From contig JAHFUP010000037.1 of the NCBI GenBank assembly GCA_023265025.1, positions 1 to 44,119 of the forward strand: DNA of 44,119 nt, given 5' to 3'. The notes beneath the pieces are model-generated. The model was not told the DNA's origin and made no database searches. It was given only the letters and a program-made list of their open reading frames with translations. Position 1 is the first letter of the stretch. Each line of letters starts with the position of its first letter. The position numbers and the translations under genes were made by a program. Shown one piece after another: positions 14,120 to 21,428 of this stretch. This stretch comes from Acidimicrobiia bacterium. GTDB lineage: Bacteria > Actinomycetota > Acidimicrobiia > Acidimicrobiales > AC-14.

Positions 14120-14331
14120 GACCAGGGAGTCAAAAGCTCGATCGCCGCCTCCCCCAGCGGCGCCAGCAGGTCGGTGCGGACGTCCTCGGGCGGGAAGCAG
14201 CACGTCGGCAACCGGCCGGGGCCGTACCAGGCAAGCAGGAGGGCCCGCCGGCTGTCGGCCACCCAGGCGTCGCCCGCCTGCACCCGCACCCAGCGCGGGG
14301 TCGGCTCAACCCGTGGCGCCGGCGGCTCCAT
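14116..14331 (-). pseudogene. Truncated DUF427 domain protein
   Basis: Only 71 residues from ATG 14331. The central part (WVRVQAGDAWVADSRRALLL...CFPPEDVRTDLLAP) is the first half of a DUF427 domain. The family's downstream part (a CPFKG-like motif and a second half) is missing, and the sequence instead ends in EAAIELLTPWS. Reading on past the stop does not restore homology in this frame, so a deletion or frameshift is more likely than UGA recoding. It may be a short functional variant, but I favour a remnant. Confidence 0.5.
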
Positions 14332-14414
14332 GGCCTCGACGCTTCTGGTCGTCCGGCAATCCGCTGGCCGGCGATACGGGCCCCGCCTACAAGGTGATGT
14401 GTGGATACGCGTTG

Positions 14415-14420
14415 TAAACT
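14415..14420 (+). promoter_or_regulatory. TAAACT -10 box for a leaderless antitoxin transcript
   Basis: A TAnnnT hexamer lies six bases before the GTG start (14427) of the AbrB-type antitoxin. That is the spacing expected if transcription begins at the start codon. No -35 consensus is evident. The hexamer is flanked by acgcgtt and acgcggt direct repeats, a possible autoregulatory site. Confidence 0.4.
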
Positions 14421-14426
14421 GACGCG

Positions 14427-14669
14427 GTGCGACGAACAGGTGAGCTCCGGGTGTCCCACCGTGGCCAGATGAGCCTGCCGGCCTCAACGAGGCATCGGTG
14501 GCATCTCGGTGAGGGAGGCCAGGTCGGATATGTGGATCTCGGGGACGCGGTCCTTCTCCTTCCGGGTGGTGTGGCTGCGTTGCGTCGCCAACTCTTGGAC
14601 GCCGTGACCGAGGCCGACTGGGCGAAAGCGCGAACCGGGTTCGGCGACGACGACCTCGCCACCGAGTGA
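14427..14669 (+). CDS. AbrB/SpoVT-type DNA-binding antitoxin
   Basis: An 80-residue protein from GTG 14427 with no visible Shine-Dalgarno site. The N-terminal half (ELRVSHRGQMSLPASTRHRW...GYVDLGDAVLLLP) is a swapped-hairpin AbrB/MazE-like domain. The C-terminal helix (ALRRQLLDAVTEADWAKA) would bind the partner. The GTGA overlap with the next gene and the domain pairing indicate a two-gene toxin-antitoxin module, with this protein as both neutraliser and repressor of its own promoter. Confidence 0.75.
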   Translation: MRRTGELRVSHRGQMSLPASTRHRWHLGEGGQVGYVDLGDAVLLLPGGVAALRRQLLDAVTEADWAKARTGFGDDDLATE

Positions 14670-15100
14670 CGCTTGTCGTCGATGAGCAGCTCCTGAGCAT
14701 CGTCCTGCGCGGCGACGAGCTCCCGGCCGAGCTCCGTTCTGACTCGACCATCGCCACGACTGGGTATTGGTACATCCGCCTCTGCCAGGCCGTGCTCGGC
14801 GTTGCGGACAGGCCCGGGACGCTGGCGGGTCCGTTCACTGTCTTGCCACCGGGCCGGCGCGAACAGGCGCTTGCCGCCATGCTGGAGCTGCCTGAGGAGA
14901 TCGGCCTCGTCAGCCTGCGCGAGCTCGGGCCCGTGATCGGTCGACTCCGGGCCCGGCATCAGCTGAACATCCTCGGGGTCGAAGCGCTCGCTGCGGCGGT
15001 GTACCTGGATGCCACCGTCGCGCTGTCGGCCCGCTCGCCCCGGCTCGAGGATGCCTTGCGGGCGGAGGGGATGGCATTCCACATCGTCGCCTCGCCGTGA
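14666..15100 (+). CDS. PIN-like toxin of an AbrB-type toxin-antitoxin pair
   Basis: A 144-residue protein from GTG 14666, overlapping the antitoxin stop (GTGA). LVVDEQLLSIVL resembles the first PIN strand with its Asp. The end, GVEALAAAVYLDATVALSARSPRLEDALRAEG, resembles the last PIN helices and strand, where the usual acid (TxDxRL-type) is replaced by SARSPRL. PIN toxins are RNases that cut tRNA or rRNA. The weak acidic set means it could be a diverged or inactive member, so the call depends partly on context. Confidence 0.6.
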   Translation: MTLVVDEQLLSIVLRGDELPAELRSDSTIATTGYWYIRLCQAVLGVADRPGTLAGPFTVLPPGRREQALAAMLELPEEIGLVSLRELGPVIGRLRARHQLNILGVEALAAAVYLDATVALSARSPRLEDALRAEGMAFHIVASP

Positions 15101-15128
15101 AGCACGAGTCCCCTCGCGAGCACCCTGG

Positions 15129-15764
15129 CTACGGCGCCGGCGCCGGCCCCTGGAGCCCGCGGCTGTGGACGTCGATCAGGTGGGCCATCAGGCGGTCGAG
15201 GTCGGGCCACGGGAAGTCGGGACGGGCGATCAGCAGCGAGGTGATGCCGTGGACGGCGGTCCACAGGCTGGTGGCCACCAGGAAGGGGTCGCCGGCGGCG
15301 ATGGCGCCGGCGTCCATGCAGCGGGCGACCTCGTCCACCAGGTGGCCGAAGGCGGCCAGGCCGGGGAGGCGGTCGAGCTCGCCGGGGGCGACGTCGGTCA
15401 GGGGACGGGTCATGAACAGGATGCGGTACTGCTCGGGGTGGTCGAGGCCGAAGCGGACGTAGGCCCGGCCCCGGGCCCAGAGCACCTCAAGGGGGTCCTC
15501 GATGCCGGCGGTGGCCTCGGTCATGAAGGCGTCGAAGTGCTGGAACCGGACCTCGCACACCGCGGCGAGCAGCTTGTTCTTGTCGGCGAAGTGCAGGTAG
15601 ATCGACGGCGGCGTGACGCCCACCGCGTCGGCGATGGCCCGGATGGACACCGCCCCCTGGTCGCCGGTCTCGATCAGCAGCCGTTCGGCGGCCTCCAGAA
15701 TCTCCGCCCGCAGGAGCTCGCCCTCGCCCCTGCGGGCCCGGGCCCGTCTGGTGGCCGGCGTCAT
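15129..15764 (-). CDS. TetR-family repressor of the adjacent MMPL exporter
   Basis: A 211-residue protein. The N-terminal helix-turn-helix (ILEAAERLLIETGDQGAVSIRAIADAVGVTPPSIYLHFADKNKLLAAV) is a canonical TetR domain. The C-terminal part resembles the TetR_C ligand-binding fold (LFMTRPLTDV, ATSLWTAVHGITSLLI). Its ATG overlaps the stop of the MMPL gene by four bases, so repressor and pump are co-transcribed. The inverted repeat at 18002-18019 is the likely operator, giving negative autoregulation of both genes. Confidence 0.9.
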   Translation of the reverse strand: MTPATRRARARRGEGELLRAEILEAAERLLIETGDQGAVSIRAIADAVGVTPPSIYLHFADKNKLLAAVCEVRFQHFDAFMTEATAGIEDPLEVLWARGRAYVRFGLDHPEQYRILFMTRPLTDVAPGELDRLPGLAAFGHLVDEVARCMDAGAIAAGDPFLVATSLWTAVHGITSLLIARPDFPWPDLDRLMAHLIDVHSRGLQGPAPAP

Positions 15765-17983
15765 GTGCTCACTTTCTCACGGGGCGCAACCGGCCCGGCC
15801 GCCGGCGCCTCCTCGCCGGCGCTCTCGGAGATCCCGAACTTCGCGTGGAGCCGGCGCAGCGGGGCGGGCGCCCACCAGTTGGCGTCGCCGGCCAGGCGCA
15901 TGAACGCCGGCACCAGCGCGGCCCGGATGAGGGTGGCGTCGAGGATGACGGCAAGGGCCAGGCCCAGCCCGAACAGCTTGATGAACGTCACCTGCGAGGT
16001 GGCGAAGGCCAGGAACACGACGGCCAGCAGGGCGGCGGCGGCGGTCACGATGCGACCGGTCCGCTCCAGGCCGATGGCGACAGAAGACACGTTGTCGCCT
16101 GAGACGTCGTACTCCTCCTTGATGCGGGAGAGCAGGAAGACCTCGTAGTCCATCGACAGGCCGAAGGCGATGCAGAACATCAGGATCGGCATGGTGGTGG
16201 CGATGGTGCCGGTGGCGGTGAAGTCGAGGACGCCCGACAGGTGGCCCTCCTGGAAGATCCACACCATGGCCCCGAAGCTGGCGCTCAGGCTGAGCAGGTT
16301 CACGACGATCGCCTTGACCGGCACGAGGATGCCGCCGGTCATGAGGAACAGGGCGACGAAGGTCACCAGGGCGATGAGACTCAGGGCCAGCGGCATGCGC
16401 CCGAACAGCGAGGCCTTGGAATCGACCAGCTCGGCCGAGGCGCCGGCGACCTGCACGGCGAACGGCGACGGGACGTCTCGCACCGCCTTGACCAGGGTCT
16501 CGCCGGCCTCGGAGTAGGGCTCGACCGCGGGCACCACGGAGAACCAGGTGCCGTCCTGGCCGGCGAAGCGGGCGGATGCCTCGTTGGGGGGAGCGACCTG
16601 GGCGCCGTCGATGTAGGAGCCGGTGCGGGCGTCGACCCGGGCCGCGCCGGGTGTGCGGGACAGGTCGACGGCGTAGCGCTCGATGTCGGCAGCCGACGGC
16701 GAGGAACCGGGTGCGACAACCGACAGCGCGCTGGCCTCGTTGGACGTGAAGTTGGTGCGGATGGCGTCCTGCACCTGGCGGCTGGACGCCGACGCCGGCA
16801 GGTTGCGGTCGTCGGGCAGGCCGAAGGCGATGTTGAGGAAGGGGGCACCCAGGAACAGCAGGACGAGGACGACCGCCGATGCCACCGCCACCGGCCGGTG
16901 CATGACCGCCAGCGCCACCCGGTGCCAGAAGCCGGTGCCCTCGGGCTTGACCGGCCGGCGCCAGAGGACCCATGTGTCGACCCGGCGGCCGAGGACGGCG
17001 AGCAGGGCGGGCAGCACCACAACCGCGCCCACCGCGGCGAGGGCGACGACGGCGATGCCGGCGTAGGCGAAGGAGCGCAGGAACGAGAGCGGGAAGACGA
17101 GCATGGCCGCGAGGGACACGGCGACGGTGAGGGAGCTGAAGATCACCGTCCGACCCGCGGTCCGAACGGTCCGGACGATGGCGTCGGCCGGCAGGAGCCC
17201 GGCCCGCAGCTCCTCCCGGTACCGGGACACCACGAACAGGCTGTAGTCGATGGCCAGGCCCATGCCCATGGCCGTGGTGAGGTTGAGGGCGAAGATCGAC
17301 ACCTGGGTGAACGAGGCCAGGACGCGCAGCACCAGGAAGGTGCCGATGACGGCCAGGGCGCCGATGCCGAGGGGAAGCGACGCCGCCACCACGCTGCCGA
17401 ACACCAGCACGAGCAGGATCAGGATGATGGGCAGGCTGATCATCTCCGCCCGCACGAGGTCGTGCTCGATCTGGGTGCTGACCTGGCGGAACACCTCGGC
17501 GAAGCCGCCCACGGCGACGGTGAGGACCGTGCCGTCGGGCCGGGTGTAGCGGGGGGAGATGTCCTTGATGCGCTCGGCGACCTGGTCGTCGTCGCCGGCG
17601 ATGGTGGCGAGGACCAGGGCCTGGGTGCCGTCGTTGCTGCGCAGCGGCGGTGGCGAGCCGAGGGTCCAGTACGAGACGGCCTGGGTGACGCCCGGCTCGG
17701 CCGCCAGCTCCTTGGTGAGGGCGATGCCGGCGGCGGTGGCCGCCCCACTGTCGACCGCCGCCGTCGTCACCAGGAGCACGACGTTGGGGTTGCGGGTCCC
17801 GAAGGACTGCTCCAGCACCTTCTTGGCCTGGCTCGATTCGGCGCCCAGGTCCTCGAAGCCGCCGCCGGACAGGTGCTTGGCCACGCCGCCGCCGAGGGCG
17901 CCGGCGACGAACATGCCGAGCAGGGCGACGACGAGCACCGCCACCCGTCGACGGACCACGAACCGACCGAGCGTTCCGAGCAT
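15761..17983 (-). CDS. MMPL-family RND-type membrane exporter
   Basis: A 740-residue protein from ATG 17983 with GGAGGT close upstream. It has twelve-helix MMPL architecture: a first membrane helix, a large outer loop (about 30-180), a helix bundle, a second outer loop (about 390-520) and a second bundle. Both halves carry the family's proton-relay motif, GLAIDYSLF (about 242-250) and GLSMDYEVF (Asp612). Such pumps export lipids, siderophores or drugs using the proton gradient. It is the first gene of an operon with its TetR regulator. Confidence 0.92.
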   Translation of the reverse strand: MLGTLGRFVVRRRVAVLVVALLGMFVAGALGGGVAKHLSGGGFEDLGAESSQAKKVLEQSFGTRNPNVVLLVTTAAVDSGAATAAGIALTKELAAEPGVTQAVSYWTLGSPPPLRSNDGTQALVLATIAGDDDQVAERIKDISPRYTRPDGTVLTVAVGGFAEVFRQVSTQIEHDLVRAEMISLPIILILLVLVFGSVVAASLPLGIGALAVIGTFLVLRVLASFTQVSIFALNLTTAMGMGLAIDYSLFVVSRYREELRAGLLPADAIVRTVRTAGRTVIFSSLTVAVSLAAMLVFPLSFLRSFAYAGIAVVALAAVGAVVVLPALLAVLGRRVDTWVLWRRPVKPEGTGFWHRVALAVMHRPVAVASAVVLVLLFLGAPFLNIAFGLPDDRNLPASASSRQVQDAIRTNFTSNEASALSVVAPGSSPSAADIERYAVDLSRTPGAARVDARTGSYIDGAQVAPPNEASARFAGQDGTWFSVVPAVEPYSEAGETLVKAVRDVPSPFAVQVAGASAELVDSKASLFGRMPLALSLIALVTFVALFLMTGGILVPVKAIVVNLLSLSASFGAMVWIFQEGHLSGVLDFTATGTIATTMPILMFCIAFGLSMDYEVFLLSRIKEEYDVSGDNVSSVAIGLERTGRIVTAAAALLAVVFLAFATSQVTFIKLFGLGLALAVILDATLIRAALVPAFMRLAGDANWWAPAPLRRLHAKFGISESAGEEAPAAGPVAPREKVST

Positions 17984-18001
17984 GAGCTGACCTCCGTTAA
18001 C

Positions 18002-18019
18002 CTAACAACGATAAGTTAG
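18002..18019. promoter_or_regulatory. TetR operator overlapping the MMPL promoter
   Basis: CTAAC (18002-18006) and GTTAG (18015-18019) form an inverted repeat around an 8-base spacer. On the minus strand a TATCGT hexamer (18013-18008) lies inside the spacer and could be the -10 box, followed by GGAGGT (17995-17990) and the MMPL start at 17983. This arrangement suits repression by the TetR protein encoded in the same operon. Confidence 0.6.
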
Positions 18020-18070
18020 CGGCAGTATGCTCCGACCGGGCGCCGGAAGTCCAGCCCCAGGAACGAAAAA

Positions 18071-18137
18071 GCCGCCGGCTGGGGGCCGGCGGCAGGAGAA
18101 AGGGGGCGGGCAGGGGCCTCAGGCGAGACCCCTGCCC
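18071..18137. repeat. Two strong intergenic hairpins
   Basis: gccgccggc (18071-18079) pairs with gccggcggc (18085-18093) around tgggg, with an A-run (gaaaaa) on its 5' side. gggcagggg (18108-18116) pairs with cccctgccc (18129-18137). They lie between the divergent MMPL and rhodanese genes. The A-run would make the first an intrinsic terminator for minus-strand transcription, but no minus-strand gene ends here. Confidence 0.55.
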
Positions 18138-18252
18138 GGGAGGGGGTTGTTCACACCGCGCTGCGGCGCAGAGTGTGGATACCCACCCGGACGTGACCCA
18201 AACACCATTTCCGGAGAAATTTCCCGGGCCGAGTTCCGGGTACGAACGGGGC

Positions 18253-19113
18253 ATGTTCCAGAACGCGCGCAGGGACCAGGTCCGCCGGCTGGTCGACGAG
18301 GGCACGCAGCTCGTCGAGGTCCTCGAGCGCCGGCAGTTCGACCTGGCCCACCTGCCCGGCGCCATCCACATCCCCGCCTGGGAGCTCACGCCGGCCCGCG
18401 CCGGCGCCGAGCTCGACCGGGACCGCCCGGTGGTCGTGTACTGCTTCGACAACCTCTGAGACCTCAGTCCCCGGGCAGCGTGCCTGCTCGAGCTCTACGG
18501 CTTCACCGAGGTCCATGACTACGTCGACGGCAAGGTCGACTGGATGGCCTACGGCCTGCCGGTCGAGGGCCGGGACGGCCCGTTCCTCGGGGCGCAGCTG
18601 ACCGAGCCGGTCACCTGCGACGTGTCGTTGACCGCCGGGGACGCCCGCCGGCTGCTGGACCGGCCGGGCACCGACTCGGTGGTCGTCGTCGCCGGCGGGG
18701 GAATGGTGGTCGGCGAGGTCGACGCCGGCACGCTGGAGGGTCACGCCGACGCGGCGCGCCTGCTCGACGTGATGGATCCCGTCCCCACCACCGTCCGGCC
18801 GAGCGTGACCGTGGCGGCGCTGGCCGAGGGCGGCGGTGGCCGGCGGCTGGTCACCACGTCCGACGGCCGGCTCCTCGGTGAGGCGACGGTCGAGGGCGAC
18901 GAGCGCGCCGGCCACGACCACGGCGCCGAGACTGACACGGAGGCGTTCGAGGAGGAGCTGGGCCGGGTCATGGCCGCCGTCGAGGAGCGCTTCGGCGACC
19001 GGGAGCCGACCGAGGCCGAGCTGCGGTCGTTCCTGCGCGACCGGCTGGTGTCCGAGGGCCGCACGCCGGACGACGCCGACCGCTTCCTCGACGAGCTCGA
19101 CGCCGGCGACTAG
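18253..19113 (+). CDS. Candidate selenoprotein: rhodanese domain fused to CBS-like domains, one in-frame UGA
   Basis: Read as one frame this is 286 residues with UGA at codon 69 (18457-18459). The start is ATG 18253 (MFQNARRDQVRRL), which fits the usual N terminus of this family; the frame is also open from 18175. The rhodanese domain spans about residues 5-105 (QLVEVLERRQFDLAHLPGAIHIP). The active loop reads VVVYC-FDNL-UGA-DLSPRAA, and the frame continues as ACLLELYGFTEVHDYVDGKVDWMAYGLPVEG, the normal end of the domain. Homologues I recall have Cys before D-x-SPRAA, so Cys64-x4-Sec69 is predicted. Two CBS-like repeats (about 115-215) and an acidic helical tail follow. Rhodaneses move sulfane sulfur; Sec-containing rhodanese-like proteins are known from metagenomic selenoproteome surveys. 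The alternative is a gene broken by one nonsense mutation. Confidence 0.72.
18472..18486 (+). promoter_or_regulatory. Candidate bacterial SECIS hairpin in the rhodanese gene
   Basis: cgggca (18472-18477) pairs with tgcctg (18481-18486), including one G-U pair, around the loop gcg (18478-18480). The loop begins 19 bases after the UGA with G first. Position and loop composition match the other candidate SECIS at 7432-7447, although the two sequences are unrelated. Confidence 0.45.
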
Positions 19114-19133
19114 GGCCCGCCCCCGCCCCCGCC

Positions 19134-19185
19134 TCGAATTGGCTGCACTTGGCCGCGTAGGCACGGCCAACTGCAGCCGGTTCGA
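19134..19185. repeat. Long imperfect hairpin between the rhodanese and DUF72 genes
   Basis: Bases 19134-19155 pair with 19164-19185 over 22 positions, with one C-C mismatch (19148/19171) and two G-U pairs. The loop is cgtaggca. The 5' arm contains aattggctgcact, nearly identical to aactggctgcact in the hairpin at 27847-27888. It begins 20 bases after the rhodanese stop and is probably its terminator. Confidence 0.65.
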
Positions 19186-19203
19186 TCTGGGAAGAACCGC
19201 CAC

Positions 19204-19944
19204 ATGAGCGAGGCGCGGGTCGGGTGCTCAGGGTGGGTCTACCGGCACTGGCGGGGGCCCGTCTACCCGCCGGAACTGCCGGCGAAGAAGTGGTTCGAGC
19301 ACTACGCCCGCATGTTCGACTCGGTGGAGATCAACAACAGCTTCTACCGGCTGCCGACGGAGGCCGCGGCCGAGGGCTGGGCGGCGCAGGCCCCACCCGG
19401 CTCCGTCTACGCCCTCAAACTGGGGCAATTCGGGTCGCACCGGATGAAGCTCAAGAACGCCCAGTCGTGGCTACCGAACCACATGGACCGCCTGCAGCGG
19501 CTGGGCGCCGCCGCCGGCCCCACGCTGGTGCAGCTCCCGCCCCGGTGGAAGCGCAACGCCGAGCGGCTCGACGAGTTCCTCGCGGTGGCGCCCAGGCACG
19601 TCCGCTGGGCGGTGGAGTTGCGGGAGGCGTCGTGGCTCCACGAGGAGACCTACGCGGTCCTCCGCCGCCACGGCGCCGCCCTGTGCATCCACGACCTCTT
19701 GGCCGAGCACCCGTGGGAGCTGACCACGGAGTGGACCTACGTCCGCTTCCACGGGCCTCGGGCGACCGAGACCGCCTACCAGGGCCGGTACGGGCCGGAC
19801 GGCTTGTTCTGGATGGCGGAGCGGCTGACCGGCTGGCTGCACGAGGGCCACGACGTCTACGCCTACTTCAACAACGACGATTCCGGCTATGCGGTGGAAG
19901 ACGCCCGGTGGCTGGCCGACCGGTTGGGCCACCGGCGGGAATAG
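19204..19944 (+). CDS. DUF72 family protein (YecE-like)
   Basis: A 246-residue protein from ATG 19204. It matches DUF72 throughout: VGCSGWVYRHWRGPVYPPEL at the N terminus, DSVEINNSFYRLPTEAAAEGW, PTLVQLPPRWKRN and a C-terminal VYAYFNNDDSGYAVEDARWL. The family forms a TIM-barrel-like fold. Its biochemical role is not established as far as I know. Confidence 0.92.
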   Translation: MSEARVGCSGWVYRHWRGPVYPPELPAKKWFEHYARMFDSVEINNSFYRLPTEAAAEGWAAQAPPGSVYALKLGQFGSHRMKLKNAQSWLPNHMDRLQRLGAAAGPTLVQLPPRWKRNAERLDEFLAVAPRHVRWAVELREASWLHEETYAVLRRHGAALCIHDLLAEHPWELTTEWTYVRFHGPRATETAYQGRYGPDGLFWMAERLTGWLHEGHDVYAYFNNDDSGYAVEDARWLADRLGHRRE

Positions 19945-19994
19945 TTGAATGCTCATCTAAGTTGTACGGAGGGATCACACGAAGGAGACCGACC

Positions 19995-20525
19995 ATGCCC
20001 GTGACCCGCCTGAACCACGCCGTCCTCTACGTGCGCGACGTCGAGCGCACCCGGGAGTTCTACGAGAACGTCCTCGGGTTCAAGACGCTCATCTGGGCGC
20101 CCGGCCAGGCCGCCTTCTTCCAGGCCCCCGGCTCGACCAACGACCACGACCTCGGCACCTTCCAGATCGGCGCCGGCGCCGGCCCCTCGCAAGCCGGGCG
20201 CAGCACCGTCGGCCTCTACCACCTGGCGTGGGAGGTGGACACGCTGGCCGAGTTGGTCCGCATCCGCGAGATCCTCGTCGAGCGCGGCGCCCTCACCGGG
20301 GCGTCCGACCACATCACCACCAAGGCCTTGTACGCCAAGGACCCCGACGGCATCGAGTTCGAGGTCTCCTGGCTGCTTCCCGCCGACCTCATCACCGACG
20401 AGATGAAGGCCGAGACGGCCACCCTGGCCCGGCCCCGCCCCCTCGACCTCGATCGTGAGATCGCCCGTTACGGCGCCGACACCCGAGGTGGGGTCGGCGT
20501 GTCGGTACCTGTCGGGCTCACCTAG
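19995..20525 (+). CDS. VOC (glyoxalase/extradiol dioxygenase) superfamily protein
   Basis: A 176-residue protein from ATG 19995 with gaaggag six bases upstream. Two beta-alpha-beta-beta-beta modules are visible. LNHAVLYVRDVERTREFYENVLGF opens the first, and the second contains LYHLAWEVDTLAEL and KDPDGIEFEVSW. His in LNHAV, His in LYHLA and Glu in EFEVSW are the likely metal ligands. The layout is like catechol-2,3-dioxygenase family members, but the substrate is not deducible. It ends 13 bases before the Rieske gene, so the two may be co-transcribed. Confidence 0.88.
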   Translation: MPVTRLNHAVLYVRDVERTREFYENVLGFKTLIWAPGQAAFFQAPGSTNDHDLGTFQIGAGAGPSQAGRSTVGLYHLAWEVDTLAELVRIREILVERGALTGASDHITTKALYAKDPDGIEFEVSWLLPADLITDEMKAETATLARPRPLDLDREIARYGADTRGGVGVSVPVGLT

Positions 20526-20538
20526 CTAGGCTGCGGCC

Positions 20539-21366
20539 GTGCCCGTGTCGTTCGTCCAGGTGCTGCCGAGTGCGGAGCTGGAGGAGGAGACACCGGGCGA
20601 GCCCCGGCTCAAGATGGTCACCATCGAGGGGACCGACATCCTCCTCGGCCGCCTCAGCGGCGGGGAGGTCATCGCCTTCGCGTCCCACTGCCCCCACCAG
20701 CAGACCCACCTCGAGAGCGCCACCTTCTTCGACGGCAAGGTGCGCTGCTCCCTACACGTCTACCTGTACGACCCGAAGACGGGCGAGAACGTCGTCCCCG
20801 CCCGCGACTGCAACCCGGCCAACCTCTGGAAGCTCAAGCCCGGGTACCTGCCCGTCTACCCGGTGGAGGAGCGCGACGGCTGGATCTGGGTCGGCGACAC
20901 GCCCAAGCCGCCGCCGGCCTCCTACGACCCGGCCAAGGAGCGTCCGCCGGCGCCCGGCGCCCGCCGGCCGGCGCCGGCGGCCGAGCCCCTCGCCGGCGCC
21001 GGCGATCGCCGGCCGCACGTGCTCCGGGGGGAGCTGGCGCCGGCGATCGCCGCCCCCCTCGCCCAGTCCAGCGTCGGTGCCCGGACCGAGCACCCGACGA
21101 AGGCGGTGAAGGTGGCGCGAGGCGTCACCTTCTCCCTGAACCTGCCGACCACGCCCCAGCCCGGCTGCATGTGGCGAACGGAGGTCGACGGTCCCCTGCT
21201 GGCCGTGGTGGAGGAGCGCTTCCAACCTGGTGACCCGCCTACCCATCTCGTGCGCGTCGCCGCCCGGGGTGAAGGCGAGTCGACCCTGCGTTGCTTCTAC
21301 GGCCGGCCCTGGGACGCCCAACCGCTCGAGCTGCGCGTATACAAGGTCCTCATCGAGCAGCCCTGA
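20539..21366 (+). CDS. Rieske [2Fe-2S] protein fused to a chagasin-like (I42) domain
   Basis: A 275-residue protein from GTG 20539. The N-terminal Rieske domain has the two cluster motifs, Cys51-Pro-His53 (SHCPHQ) and Cys70-x2-His73 (RCSLHV), with the usual spacing. A Pro/Ala-rich linker (about 130-165) leads to a C-terminal domain of about 95 residues. It begins VARGVTFSLNLPTTPQPGCMW and ends FYGRPWDAQPLELRVYKVLI. This resembles chagasin-type cysteine-protease inhibitors (family I42), with TPQPGC where the family has NPTTGY, and a RPW motif. The [2Fe-2S] domain probably transfers electrons to a partner. The fusion is unusual, and inhibitor activity is uncertain because the first loop is diverged. 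Confidence 0.8.
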   Translation: MPVSFVQVLPSAELEEETPGEPRLKMVTIEGTDILLGRLSGGEVIAFASHCPHQQTHLESATFFDGKVRCSLHVYLYDPKTGENVVPARDCNPANLWKLKPGYLPVYPVEERDGWIWVGDTPKPPPASYDPAKERPPAPGARRPAPAAEPLAGAGDRRPHVLRGELAPAIAAPLAQSSVGARTEHPTKAVKVARGVTFSLNLPTTPQPGCMWRTEVDGPLLAVVEERFQPGDPPTHLVRVAARGEGESTLRCFYGRPWDAQPLELRVYKVLIEQP

Positions 21367-21368
21367 CC

Positions 21369-21424
21369 CCGCAACTGGTGACGATCGGACAGGCCAGAGC
21401 CTGTCCGATCGTCACCAGTTGCGG
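21369..21424. terminator. 25-bp perfect hairpin between convergent genes
   Basis: Bases 21369-21393 and 21400-21424 are perfectly complementary over 25 bp, with the 6-base loop ccagag. The hairpin starts two bases after the Rieske stop and ends four bases before the end of the convergent FtsX gene. It is almost certainly a bidirectional terminator, with no U-tract. Confidence 0.8.
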
Positions 21425-21428
21425 TGAG

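Noticed and set aside
14116-14331. DUF427 stop (UGA) as another selenocysteine codon
   Set aside because: Translation beyond the UGA meets a second stop at once and shows no DUF427 homology, so truncation is the simpler explanation.
7461-18459. Genetic code with UGA reassigned to Trp or Gly
   Set aside because: Many clearly complete genes in the window end in UGA, and UGG is used normally for Trp.
18175-19113. A short rhodanese (18175-18459) followed by an independent gene starting at 18544
   Set aside because: Residues between the UGA and 18544 (DLSPRAACLLELYGF...) are a required part of the rhodanese fold in the same frame, so splitting would cut the domain in half.
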